Source of the DNA: JBEEJZ01 sp046046915
Lineage (GTDB): Bacteria; Pseudomonadota; Gammaproteobacteria; Burkholderiales; Burkholderiaceae_C
Assembly: GCA_046046915.1 (NCBI GenBank)
Contig: JBJOIT010000008.1
Location: 10,849 to 74,848, forward strand
DNA: 64,000 nucleotides
Direction of reading: 5' to 3'
Below the pieces are notes generated by a model. It was not told where the DNA came from, did no database searches, and was given only the letters and a program-made list of their open reading frames with translations. This document shows, piece after piece, positions 25,519 through 34,021 of this stretch. Positions within the stretch are counted from its first letter, which is position 1; the number at the start of each line of letters is the position of its first letter. Both the position numbers and the translations under genes were made by a program.

Positions 25519-26210
25519 CTCGGCCGAGGGGTAGATGCCACCTCTGGCTTCAGGTCCTCGATGCCACGCATCGACAGGCGCAGCACGCGGTCGGCACGCG
25601 CAGCAGCAGCCTGCGAGTGCGTTACCAGCACCATAGAGGCACCGTGGCTGCGGGTTTGCAGAATGAGCGCATCCATGACCCGATCGGCGGTCGTCGGGTC
25701 CAAGTTGCCGGTGGGCTCATCTGCCAGAAGCAGGGGCGGGCGATGAACCAGCGCCCGGGCGATGGCCACCCGCTGCAACTGACCACCGCTGAGCTGCGCA
25801 GGCAGGCGACCGCCCAGCCCCTCCAGACCCACAGCGGCCAGCATGTCGTCAACGCGACGGGTGTCGGCAGCGGGCGGGTTCTGATCTAGGAGCATCAAGG
25901 GCAAGGCCACGTTTTGGGCCACATCCAGGTGTGGCAAGACATGAAAGGCCTGAAACACGAAGCCGACGTTTTTGCGTCGCCACAGGGCTTTTTGATCGTC
26001 GTTCCACGCGCCCACATCCTGACCATCGAGTGACACGCGACCGCTGTCCCAAGTATCGAGCCCGGCCAGGCAGTTGAGCAGGGTGGACTTCCCTACGCCC
26101 GAATCGCCCACGATGGCCACAAACTCGCCCGGTGCCACGCTAAAGGACACCTCACTGAAAACGCTGGTCTCGCCGTAGCGTTTGCAAAGCCGATGGACGA
26201 TCAGTGCCAT
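25503..26210 (-). CDS. LolD/MacB-type ABC transporter ATP-binding protein, no permease nearby
   Basis: 235 aa with Walker A GDSGVGKST, Q-loop VFQAFHVLPHL, signature LSGGQLQRVAIARAL, Walker B LLLADEPTGNLD and the H-loop VTHS. The DEPTGNLD sequence places it in the lipoprotein-export/mechanotransmission group (LolD, MacB, FtsE). Such ATPases need an FtsX/MacB-like permease, and none is adjacent on either side. It is the last gene of mutL-miaA-ATPase, only 6 bases after miaA. Confidence 0.88.
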   Translation of the reverse strand: MALIVHRLCKRYGETSVFSEVSFSVAPGEFVAIVGDSGVGKSTLLNCLAGLDTWDSGRVSLDGQDVGAWNDDQKALWRRKNVGFVFQAFHVLPHLDVAQNVALPLMLLDQNPPAADTRRVDDMLAAVGLEGLGGRLPAQLSGGQLQRVAIARALVHRPPLLLADEPTGNLDPTTADRVMDALILQTRSHGASMVLVTHSQAAAARADRVLRLSMRGIEDLKPEVASTPRPSQGYM

Positions 26211-26216
26211 GACAGT

Positions 26217-27167
26217 TCAGTACCCTGGCAAGAGCATGTGCACCTTGGCCAGCACATGCTCCAGCGCATCGGGGGCGTCACATGCCACGACCTCACGCTT
26301 TGGCATGCTGCGCAGCCAGGTAATTTGGCGTTTGGCGAGTTGACGGGTAGCCGCCGTGCCGCGCGCGCTTAGCTCAGTCATCGCAAAGGCCCCGTCCAGT
26401 GCCTCCCAGGTTTGGCGGTAACCCACGCAGCGCATGGACGGCAGGTCTGGCTTCAGGTCACCCCGCTCCCGCAGGGCCATGACCTCTTGCAGCAAACCAC
26501 CCGACAGCATGGTGTCAAACCGATCGGCTATGCGCTGATGCAAGCAGGCGCGGTCTTGGGGTTCGAGCGAGATCAGACGGCTTGGATCGAAGACTGGGGG
26601 ATCGGCCCGAGTCCCGCCACCCGTCTGGAACGACGACAAAGGTCTGCCTGAAATGCGCCAGACCTCGAGTGCCCGCGACACCCGCTGTGAGTCACCGGGG
26701 CTCAGACGGGCTGCCGTCACGGGGTCATGCAGGGCCAGCTCAGCGTGTAAGGCCGGCCAACCGTTGCGGGCGGCCTGCACGGCCAGCTGTGCACGGACCG
26801 CCGCGTCGGCGCGCGGCATGTCGTCCAAGCCATCCATCAGGGCCTTGAAATACAGCATGGTGCCGCCCACCAGCAGGGGCAATCGGCCACGAGACTGGAT
26901 GTCGGCGATCAAGATGGATGCGTCTTTCACAAATTCGGCAGCACTGTAGGCATCCAACGGGTCGCGGATATCAATCAGGTGATGTGGCACCTGGCTGAGC
27001 TCTGCCGCACTGGGTTTGGCCGTGCCGATGTTCATGCCCCGATACACCAGTGCCGAGTCAACACTGATGATTTCGGTGGGAATCACGCGGGCAATGGCCA
27101 GTGCCGAGGCTGTTTTGCCCGATGCGGTGGGGCCCGCTAATCCGATGGGAGCAAGTGCTAGGGTCAT
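26217..27167 (-). CDS. miaA: tRNA dimethylallyltransferase
   Basis: Prenylates A37 of tRNAs reading UNN codons. 316 aa with P-loop GPTASGKT (12-19), the DSALVYRGMNIGTAKP segment, HHLIDI, the dimethylallyl-binding GGTMLYFKALMDG and the late YRQTWEALDG region. It follows mutL by 21 bases, the same mutL-miaA linkage as in many proteobacteria. Confidence 0.96.
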   Translation of the reverse strand: MTLALAPIGLAGPTASGKTASALAIARVIPTEIISVDSALVYRGMNIGTAKPSAAELSQVPHHLIDIRDPLDAYSAAEFVKDASILIADIQSRGRLPLLVGGTMLYFKALMDGLDDMPRADAAVRAQLAVQAARNGWPALHAELALHDPVTAARLSPGDSQRVSRALEVWRISGRPLSSFQTGGGTRADPPVFDPSRLISLEPQDRACLHQRIADRFDTMLSGGLLQEVMALRERGDLKPDLPSMRCVGYRQTWEALDGAFAMTELSARGTAATRQLAKRQITWLRSMPKREVVACDAPDALEHVLAKVHMLLPGY

Positions 27168-27188
27168 GACGAGGAGCCCGAATCCACG

Positions 27189-29201
27189 CTATCGCCCACG
27201 CAGGAAGAGCGCATCCAGCTCTTTCATGGTGACTTGGCGCCAGGTCGGCCGCCCGTGGTTGCACTGGTCAGAGCGCTCGGTGGCTTCCATCTGACGCAAC
27301 AAGGCGTTCATCTCGGTCAAGGTGAGTTGGCGATTGGCCCGCACAGCACCATGACATGCCATGGTGCCCAGCAGCTCGTTTTGGGCACGTTGAATCACCG
27401 AACTTCCCTCGTGTTGCGCCAGTTCGGCCAGGACGCTGCGCGCCAGTTCGACCGCGTCGCCTTGTGCAAGGCTGGTGGGCACCGCACGCACGGCCAAAGT
27501 CTTGGGGGAGAAGGGCGTGACCTCTAGCCCCAGTGTGCCTAGGGTGTCGATGTGTGCCTCGGCAGTGGCCACTTCCTGCGCTGTGGCGGCAAAGGTGGCT
27601 GGAATCAGCAGGGGTTGGCTGGCGATGCGGGAGGTGTCAATCTGTGCCTTGAGCCGCTCGTACACGATACGTTCGTGTGCGGCATGCATGTCCACCACGA
27701 CCAGGCCCTGGGTGTTTTCAGCCAGGATGTAGACACCGTGTAGCTGTGCCAGCGCGCGTCCCAAGGGCCAGTTTTGGGGCACGTCAGTTGACCGGTCAGC
27801 GGGATCAGGCAGACGTGCTGCGCTGGCCTCAATTGGGGCATTCGCTGGGGCCGCTGCCGGGTGGGGCTTGAGTGCCTCTGTTTCGGCGGTTTCCTTGGGT
27901 GAGCCCCACAGCGCACCCAGGTCAGACACCCGGTACGCACCTTCGGCATGCAAAGGCATGGCCGGCTGTGTCCATCGTGCCGAGCTGGGCCAGGTGTTTG
28001 TGTCGGCCTTCAGAGGTGAGCCTACCAAGGGCGCGCTGGCGCTGGACGCCGCCAAGTCTGGTTGGGCCCAGCTCGTTGCACCCGCCAGCGCGCCAGCACG
28101 CGGTACGGCCAGTGCGTCTTCCACCGCATGGCGAACGGCCTGATGCACTTCTCGGCTGTCTCGAAAGCGAACCTCTATCTTGGTTGGGTGCACATTCACG
28201 TCGACGCGTGTCGGGTCCATCTCTACGTACAGCGCATAAACGGGCTGGCGCTGGCCGTGCAATACATCTTCAAACGCGCTGCGGGCGGCGTGGGTCAGCA
28301 CCTTGTCGCGCACAAAGCGACCATTTACATAGGCGTACTGCTGGTCGGGGCGGGACCGGGCAGCGTCAGGAACCCCAACTCGTCCCCACACCCTGATGCC
28401 ATGCCCGGTGCCGTCGCGTGCCGCGCTGTTACGGTAATCAACGGCGATCGACTGCGACTCGAATTCGGCTCCCAGCACGTCAGTCAGTCGTTGTGTCAGG
28501 GCGGCTTGTTCTGCCTGATGCTGGACGGGCTCGCCTGTACTGACGGGACACGCGCGCCATTGCTCCACCAGTTTGCCCTCGTGCCAAATGGCAAAACCCA
28601 CGTCTGGCCTGGCCAACGCATGGCGCCGTACCGCCTCGATGCAGTGGGCCAGTTCGGTGGCATCGGTCTTTAAAAACTTGCGTCGCGCTGGCGTGCTGAA
28701 GAACAGCTCTTTCACCTCGACGGTGGTGCCTGTGCTGCGGGCGACAGGCTTGAGCTCACCCGTGCGCCCGTCTAGCAAATAGGCCTGGGCTGCGCCGGCG
28801 GCACGGGATAGCAGAGCGCAATCGGCAATGGAGTTGATGGCGGCCAGCGCCTCACCTCTGAACCCCATGGTGCCGACCGATTCGAGGTCGTGCAGATTGG
28901 TGATCTTGCTGGTGGCGTGGCGCTTGAAAGCGATGGGCAGCTCATCGGGCAGGATGCCCATGCCATCGTCTTCCACCGAGATCAGGCGTACACCGCCCGC
29001 CAGCAAGCGAACCGTGATTTGGCCTGCACCGGCGTCCAATGCGTTGTCCACCAGTTCCCGCACCACGGAGGCGGGGCGCTCCACGACCTCGCCCGCAGCA
29101 ATCTGGCTGATCAGCTCATCGGGCAGTTCCCGGATCGGACGGCGCTGGGTGCGGGAGAGCGGGGAGGGCGTCTGCAAAAGAGGGGCGTTGGATGCGTACA
29201 C
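27189..29201 (-). CDS. mutL: DNA mismatch repair protein MutL
   Basis: Links mismatch recognition by MutS to strand removal. 670 aa with an N-terminal GHKL ATPase (IAAGEVVERPASVVRELVDNALDAGA, DDGMGI, GFRGEAL), a variable linker (about 360-470), and a C-terminal dimerisation domain with DMHAAHERIVYE, ACHGAVRANR, QCNHGRP and a final FLR. Together these match the metal-binding endonuclease motifs of methyl-independent MutL. The start appears to be GTG at 29201; no better in-frame ATG lies before the conserved REL-x-D-x-LISQIAAGEV block. Confidence 0.96.
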   Translation of the reverse strand: MYASNAPLLQTPSPLSRTQRRPIRELPDELISQIAAGEVVERPASVVRELVDNALDAGAGQITVRLLAGGVRLISVEDDGMGILPDELPIAFKRHATSKITNLHDLESVGTMGFRGEALAAINSIADCALLSRAAGAAQAYLLDGRTGELKPVARSTGTTVEVKELFFSTPARRKFLKTDATELAHCIEAVRRHALARPDVGFAIWHEGKLVEQWRACPVSTGEPVQHQAEQAALTQRLTDVLGAEFESQSIAVDYRNSAARDGTGHGIRVWGRVGVPDAARSRPDQQYAYVNGRFVRDKVLTHAARSAFEDVLHGQRQPVYALYVEMDPTRVDVNVHPTKIEVRFRDSREVHQAVRHAVEDALAVPRAGALAGATSWAQPDLAASSASAPLVGSPLKADTNTWPSSARWTQPAMPLHAEGAYRVSDLGALWGSPKETAETEALKPHPAAAPANAPIEASAARLPDPADRSTDVPQNWPLGRALAQLHGVYILAENTQGLVVVDMHAAHERIVYERLKAQIDTSRIASQPLLIPATFAATAQEVATAEAHIDTLGTLGLEVTPFSPKTLAVRAVPTSLAQGDAVELARSVLAELAQHEGSSVIQRAQNELLGTMACHGAVRANRQLTLTEMNALLRQMEATERSDQCNHGRPTWRQVTMKELDALFLRGR

Positions 29202-29211
29202 CCAGCAGATT

Positions 29212-30444
29212 TTAGGTGGCCGCCTTCAGAAAGATGTCGCGGTCGGGCGCAAAGTTGGCGTGCAGGGGCAGCATGGCGCCGCCAAGTGCCCGGGCATCGC
29301 TGCCGATGCTGCCGGCCATCAGGCTGGGCGTCCAAAGGCCCTCCCAGTCATAGAGCGCCAAGGCCGCCTGGGTTTGTTCGATCAGGCGTTGCAACAGTGG
29401 GCGGCAGAAAGAACCGTCCAGCACCACAGCATCCACATCCAGGAAGGCAGTGCCACTGCTCACGCTGTGGGCGAGCGCCACACTGGCGTGGGCCAGCCAG
29501 GCTTCAGTGTGCGGCAGGCATTCGGGTGCCAACGCCCGGTCGTCGTAGGCGGCCTTGGGGTCGATGCCATGGCTGACCAGGCGCTGTTCCAGTTCCCACA
29601 GCGAGGCGTGGTTGACCAGCTGTTCAGGCTTGGCGTTGCGAGGCACGGCCAGGTTCATGGGCAAGGAGGCCACCGCCCCCGCGTTGCCGTGTCGGCCCGG
29701 GTGCAGGTGCGAGTTGATGACCAGTCCGCCACCCACAAAGGTGTCGACGAACAGGTACAGAAAGCTTTTGACATCGCGCCCCAGGCCAGACACCAGCTCG
29801 GCCACGCAGGCCGCCGAGGTGTCTTTGGCAAAACTCACGGGGAGTTCGGTCATGGCCTGGACTTCGGCACTCAGGTCAATCTGGTTCCACAACTCCGCCT
29901 GGGCGTCGGGCAAGCCCAACTGGCGATGCCAGCCACCCATCTGAAACGGTGCCGCAACACCTACGCCCACGAGCCGGCTTCCCAGGTCCCCGAGTTCCTC
30001 ACGCAGGCTGCTCATGCCGCATTTGAGTTCGGGCAACAAAACCTTGGCGTCTGGAAAATCGTAGGGCAGGGACTTGCGTTGCCGCACGCGGCCAGTGAAA
30101 TCCACCAGCAGCCAGTCGGTGCTGCGTCGGCCTATCTTGATGCCGATGGCAAACGCGCCGTCCGGATTCAAGGCGAGCGGTATAGAGGGCTGGCCGATGC
30201 GGCCACGCACCGGGTCGTGCCTCAGCAGTAAGCCGTCTTCCTCCAGGCGGTTGGTGATGAGCCCTATGGTTTGGGCGGTCAGCCCGGTGAGCCTCGCCAG
30301 CTCTGCCTTGGGCAGGCTGCCGTGTTGCCGTATGGCGTGCAGCACTACACGCTCATTGAATTGACGCATGCCCACGTGGTTGGAACCACGTGGACGCAAC
30401 AAAGGGGCAGATTGGCCTGGCTTGGTGGCCGTGGGAGGTGTCAT
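29212..30444 (-). CDS. ROK-family transcriptional repressor (NagC/XylR type), paralogue 1
   Basis: 410 aa. A winged helix (about 25-85: GMRQFNERVVLHAIRQHG, KAELARLTGLTAQTIGLITNRLEEDGLL) precedes a ROK sugar-binding domain with LVDFTGRV and GVGVAAPF. The Cys-rich zinc motif of classical ROK proteins (CxCGxxGCxE) is not visible; GRHGNAGAVASLP occupies that place. It is the last gene of the leftward ABC operon and overlaps the mutarotase stop (ATGA). Its close paralogue lies at 41240-42463. It probably senses the imported sugar or its phosphate and represses this operon. Confidence 0.88.
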   Translation of the reverse strand: MTPPTATKPGQSAPLLRPRGSNHVGMRQFNERVVLHAIRQHGSLPKAELARLTGLTAQTIGLITNRLEEDGLLLRHDPVRGRIGQPSIPLALNPDGAFAIGIKIGRRSTDWLLVDFTGRVRQRKSLPYDFPDAKVLLPELKCGMSSLREELGDLGSRLVGVGVAAPFQMGGWHRQLGLPDAQAELWNQIDLSAEVQAMTELPVSFAKDTSAACVAELVSGLGRDVKSFLYLFVDTFVGGGLVINSHLHPGRHGNAGAVASLPMNLAVPRNAKPEQLVNHASLWELEQRLVSHGIDPKAAYDDRALAPECLPHTEAWLAHASVALAHSVSSGTAFLDVDAVVLDGSFCRPLLQRLIEQTQAALALYDWEGLWTPSLMAGSIGSDARALGGAMLPLHANFAPDRDIFLKAAT

Positions 30445-30893
30445 GGGCGAAGATTTTCGCCGATGACGCCCTTTCGCAAAATGAAATTGCCAAAAGGTTG
30501 CAACTCACCCGTCACGACAATGGCGCAGACCCCCTTCACACGCTCATAAAACGCATAGCGCTCGATGGGCTCTGGCGACTGCTCGGGCAGCAGGCTGCCC
30601 TGCAACTCGGCAAGAACCTCACGCTGCAAGGCCGACAGTGAAGGTGGCTCCGTACCGGAAACCTGCATGAACGCCACCGGATGCTTCACATCCACAGCCA
30701 AAGGAAGCAGGGCGTTGATGGCCCGCACCACCTGCACCATACCGGCACCGGGCAAACGCAGCACCGGCTTGCCAGCCCCCAACGTCATGGCAGTGAAGTT
30801 GGCGTCGGCCAACAGCAGACCTTCGTCGTGCCCCATTTCCATCAGCAGCTTGATCAGCTCGGGTGTGATCAGTGGGTCTATTCCTTTGAGCAT
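30441..30893 (-). CDS. RbsD/FucU-family sugar mutarotase
   Basis: 150 aa. RbsD/FucU proteins interconvert pyranose/furanose or anomeric forms of sugars just imported. The conserved active-site start LMEMGHDEGLLLADANF (His21) and the late RYAFYERVKGVCAIVVTGELQPFGNFILRKGV are present; the FucU-like C-terminal GELQPFGNFI favours the fucose-mutarotase branch. It sits between the ABC ATPase and ROK genes in one operon. Confidence 0.9.
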   Translation of the reverse strand: MLKGIDPLITPELIKLLMEMGHDEGLLLADANFTAMTLGAGKPVLRLPGAGMVQVVRAINALLPLAVDVKHPVAFMQVSGTEPPSLSALQREVLAELQGSLLPEQSPEPIERYAFYERVKGVCAIVVTGELQPFGNFILRKGVIGENLRP

Positions 30894-30913
30894 GTCTGTC
30901 TCCAGTCTTGTTT

Positions 30914-31702
30914 TTAAGCGTGAGCGTCTTCCGGCAACTCGTCAACCGTCTTGGCTCCGGTCATCACCGCCACAGTGTCACTCATGCTGATTTTCTTGGG
31001 GTTGACCACGGCAGCACGCTTGCCAAGGCGGGCAATGTGGATGCGGTCGGCCACTTCAAACACATGGGGCATGTTGTGCGAAATCAGCACCACGGGCAGG
31101 CCACGGTCGCGCACACGGCGTATGAGCTCAAGCACCATGTTGCCTTCTTTTACCCCGAGAGCAGCGGTGGGCTCATCCATGATGACTACGTGCTGTGCAA
31201 AGGCTGCAGCACGACCCACGGCCACGCACTGGCGTTGACCGCCAGACAGCGTTTCCACAGCCTGCGTCATCGACCGGATGCCGACCTTCAGGTCGTTCAT
31301 GCGAGCGATGCTCTCCTCAAGCATTTTCTTTTTGTCGATGAAACCCATTGCCCCGAGCAGGCCGGACCGGCGGATTTCACGGCCCAGAAAGAGGTTCTCG
31401 GCAATCGTCATGGCAGGGGCTACTGCCAGATCTTGGTACACGGTTTCGATACCCGACATGCGTGCGTCGATAGGGCTCTTGAAGTGAATCACCTTGCCGT
31501 CGAGCTGAATCTCGCCTTCGTCCGGAATCGTGGCGCCAGACAGACATTTGATCAGCGAAGATTTACCGGCACCGTTGTCGCCAATCACGGCCAATATTTC
31601 ACCGGCGCGCAGTTCAAAGTCAGCACCATCCAAGGCAGTGACCTGACCATAGCGTTTCACCAGGCCCTTGGCCTGCATCACGATTTGATGTTGAGCGCTC
31701 AT
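30914..31702 (-). CDS. Sugar ABC transporter ATP-binding protein (FrcA-like)
   Basis: 262 aa, a single nucleotide-binding domain like FrcA and unlike the double-length RbsA. Walker A GDNGAGKSS, YQDLAVAPAMTIAENLFLGRE, signature LSGGQRQCVAVGRA, Walker B VVIMDEPTAALG and ISHNMPHVFEVADRI are seen. Its start overlaps the permease stop (TAATG), so the subunits are translationally coupled. It works with the permease and binding protein upstream. Confidence 0.93.
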   Translation of the reverse strand: MSAQHQIVMQAKGLVKRYGQVTALDGADFELRAGEILAVIGDNGAGKSSLIKCLSGATIPDEGEIQLDGKVIHFKSPIDARMSGIETVYQDLAVAPAMTIAENLFLGREIRRSGLLGAMGFIDKKKMLEESIARMNDLKVGIRSMTQAVETLSGGQRQCVAVGRAAAFAQHVVIMDEPTAALGVKEGNMVLELIRRVRDRGLPVVLISHNMPHVFEVADRIHIARLGKRAAVVNPKKISMSDTVAVMTGAKTVDELPEDAHA

Positions 31703-32661
31703 TAGCGGGCTCCTTTGCGGGACATTTGGTCGGTTGCGACGGCAAGAATCACCAAGATACCCGTCACCAGAATTTGATACACAGAAGACACGCCCATCAG
31801 CGTCAGGCCGTTGCGGAACACGCCAACAATCATGGCGCCTACCAGCGTACCCAAGATGATGCCGCGGCCACCAAACAAGCTGGTGCCGCCCAACACCACG
31901 GCTGTGATGGCATCCAGGTTTTCTGTCTGGCCCCCGTTCGGGTCACCGGCGCCCGTGCGGGCCACGGTCAGCATGGCGGCAATGCCGTAAAACACGCCGG
32001 CCAGTACGTAAACACCCAGCAATACCTTCTCGGTGGAAATACCAGTCAGGCGCGTGGCTTCTGGGCTATTGCCTACGGCGTAGACGTGACGGCCTTGGGC
32101 CGTGTCGCGCAGCCAGATCCAGACAGCGATGTACAGCGCCAGCATCAGAACGACGCCAAATGCCACGCGGGCGTCACCCAGACCGAAGGTTTCGCCAAAA
32201 AAATTCATGCCGTCGGGAATATTGGTGACCGTTTGTGCTCGGGAATACAGCTGGGTAATAGCGAAAGCAATGTTCAGCGTACCCAGGGTCACAATAAATG
32301 GAGGCAGCTTGACGCGCGTCACCAGCAGGCCGTTGATCAAACCGAATGCGGTGGTGGCGGCAACGCCGCACAAAATGGCAACGGGGGCGCTCAGACCGTA
32401 GTCCGCTGCGAATTTGGTCATCACGATCGAGCCTAGTGCCATGACCATGCCACATGACAGGTCAATACCGGCGGTCAAGATGATGAGTGTCTGACCAATT
32501 GCGATGGTGCCCACCACCATGACTTGCTGCAGGATCAATGAGAAATTTTTCAGGGTCAGAAAATTTTCATGCTGGAATGAGAAGAAGGCACAGGCCAGCA
32601 CCAGGGCAATGGCCGGACCTAAAGTTCCCATTGGAGGAAGTTTGGCTTTTAGCGAGTTCAT
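31702..32661 (-). CDS. Sugar ABC transporter permease (FrcC/RbsC family)
   Basis: 319 aa with 8-10 hydrophobic segments and the family landmarks TLIILTAGIDLSCGMVMALG, LPPFIVTLGTLNIAFA and GGTSLFGGRGIILGTLVGAMIVGVFRNGLTLMGV. It forms the membrane channel, presumably as a homodimer. Second cistron after the binding protein; a strong hairpin in the intervening gap probably lowers its expression relative to the binding protein. Confidence 0.93.
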   Translation of the reverse strand: MNSLKAKLPPMGTLGPAIALVLACAFFSFQHENFLTLKNFSLILQQVMVVGTIAIGQTLIILTAGIDLSCGMVMALGSIVMTKFAADYGLSAPVAILCGVAATTAFGLINGLLVTRVKLPPFIVTLGTLNIAFAITQLYSRAQTVTNIPDGMNFFGETFGLGDARVAFGVVLMLALYIAVWIWLRDTAQGRHVYAVGNSPEATRLTGISTEKVLLGVYVLAGVFYGIAAMLTVARTGAGDPNGGQTENLDAITAVVLGGTSLFGGRGIILGTLVGAMIVGVFRNGLTLMGVSSVYQILVTGILVILAVATDQMSRKGAR

Positions 32662-32732
32662 GGGATGAGCTTGAGTGAGTCACCGGCATCAGGCAATTGC
32701 GGTCAACTGCCGACGCACTAGAAAGAAGAGGA

Positions 32733-32759
32733 CGAAAGCCCCATCGTGAGGGGCTTTCG
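32733..32759 (-). terminator. Hairpin between binding-protein and permease genes
   Basis: CGAAAGCCCC pairs with GGGGCTTTCG around a 7-base loop. On the minus transcript it is followed by pyrimidine-rich sequence but no clean T run. It is therefore more likely an mRNA-stabilising or partial-termination hairpin at the 3' end of the binding-protein message. Confidence 0.65.
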
Positions 32760-32830
32760 AAGAGGGGGTCTACCCACGGCAGACCAGGACTCGGGCCGCG
32801 GTGTGACCCGCAGCCGTCGTCAAATACCGA

Positions 32831-33817
32831 TTAATCGCCCCAGCACTGGCCGCGAGCGGTCTTGGTGTCGATGCTCTTGATGCCGGCAACAGGCTTGGCA
32901 ACCACCAGATCCACACCTGTATCGGTGTAGCCGGACTGACGCTTGCCATCCTTGGCGTATTGAACGCCAGCAGCCACGCCCAGTGCAGCCATCTTCAAGG
33001 GGTATTGCATGCTGGTTGCAGCGATCACGCCCTTTTCAACGTTGCCCACGCCATTGGAGCACATGCCGTCAACACCCAGAATCACAACGTCTTTTTCCTT
33101 ACCAGCGGCCTTCAAAGCTTTGTAAGCGCCGGCTGCAGCGGGTTCGTTGATGGCGTACACCACATTGATGCTGCCGTTCTTTTGCAGGCAGTTTTCCATG
33201 CCGGTCTGGCCCTTGGCGGCGTCGCCGAAGCTGTCAGCCATGCAAACCACTTCTGCGGGTTGAGCCAGTTCGTTGCTCTCAGCGGGCAGGGTCTTCAGGC
33301 CGTAACCAGCCAGGAAACCGTTGTGACGCTGAGCGCCCACGGGGTGGCCAGGGAACAGGTCCATGGTGGCGATCACGGGCTTCTTGCCGCCCAAAGCTGC
33401 CTTGGCGTAGGCACCAATCAGTTCACCAGCCTTGTAGTTGTTGGTGGCGAACAGGGCATCGGCTTCAGGCACTGGGCTGTCCAGGGCGATCACTTGAACG
33501 CCTTGAGCCTTGATCTTCTTGATGGTGGGGACGATGGCGTCGCCAGAAGAGGTGATCAGGATGGTCTTGGCGCCGGCAGCAACCATGTTCTCCATAGCGC
33601 TGATCTGACCAGCGGTGTCGCCGTCTTGCTTGCCAGCCGCGCTCAACAACTTGGCGCCCAGTTTCTTGGCTTCAGCCGCAGCGCCTTCTTTCATCTTCAC
33701 GAAGAAGGGGTTGCTTTCGGTCTTGGTGATCAGGCCGATCACGGGTTCAGCTGCAAAAGCGCTGGAGGTTGCAAATGCAATCGCGGTCAGTGCCAGTGCG
33801 GCAGTGGTCTTTTTCAT
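32831..33817 (-). CDS. Periplasmic sugar-binding protein (FrcB-like, peripla_BP_4)
   Basis: 328 aa with a signal peptide ending SAFA (residues 1-22). The mature protein is a two-lobed ribose/fructose-type receptor: IGLITKTESNPFFVKMKEGAAAEAKKLGAKL, EPAAAGAYKALKAAG and VDGMCSNGVGNVEKGVIAATSMQYP. It is first in its operon, as usual for the most abundant component. The similarity to FrcB suggests fructose or a related hexose; this is inference. Confidence 0.92.
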   Translation of the reverse strand: MKKTTAALALTAIAFATSSAFAAEPVIGLITKTESNPFFVKMKEGAAAEAKKLGAKLLSAAGKQDGDTAGQISAMENMVAAGAKTILITSSGDAIVPTIKKIKAQGVQVIALDSPVPEADALFATNNYKAGELIGAYAKAALGGKKPVIATMDLFPGHPVGAQRHNGFLAGYGLKTLPAESNELAQPAEVVCMADSFGDAAKGQTGMENCLQKNGSINVVYAINEPAAAGAYKALKAAGKEKDVVILGVDGMCSNGVGNVEKGVIAATSMQYPLKMAALGVAAGVQYAKDGKRQSGYTDTGVDLVVAKPVAGIKSIDTKTARGQCWGD

Positions 33818-33918
33818 GGTGTCTTCTCTGTGTAGTAAAGATGAAGGGGATGAAGGTTCAGCTTTCGGGCTGAGGTTTCACGCCGTGTTTGGCGTGTCGC
33901 AACTATATCGGGCTTTTT

Positions 33919-33943
33919 TAACTAAATCCATCTGTTTTAGTTA
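33919..33943. promoter_or_regulatory. Inverted repeat upstream of the first sugar ABC operon
   Basis: TAACTAAA (33919-33926) and TTTAGTTA (33936-33943) are perfect inverted arms around 9 bases, about 100 bases upstream of the binding-protein start. The layout recalls ROK operators such as the XylR site with TTAGTTT/AAACTAA arms. Candidate operator for the ROK or LacI regulators of the island. Confidence 0.6.
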
Positions 33944-33956
33944 GTGAAAACCCTAG
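33941..33956 (+). promoter_or_regulatory. Shared motif copy 1 (importer 1 promoter region)
   Basis: TTAGTGAAAACCCTAG; the same motif with 14/16 identity is found at 40304-40319 in front of the second importer. It overlaps the right arm of the neighbouring inverted repeat. Confidence 0.55.
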
Positions 33957-34021
33957 TATCGAAAACCCTCGGTGCATATCTGATCGATGGTTGGCGCGAG
34001 TTTGGCTGTGGCATCGGAGCG

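Noticed and set aside
28828..30231. Plus-strand frame of 467 codons crossing mutL and the ROK gene
   Set aside because: It spans the junction of two well-supported minus-strand genes and has no domain.
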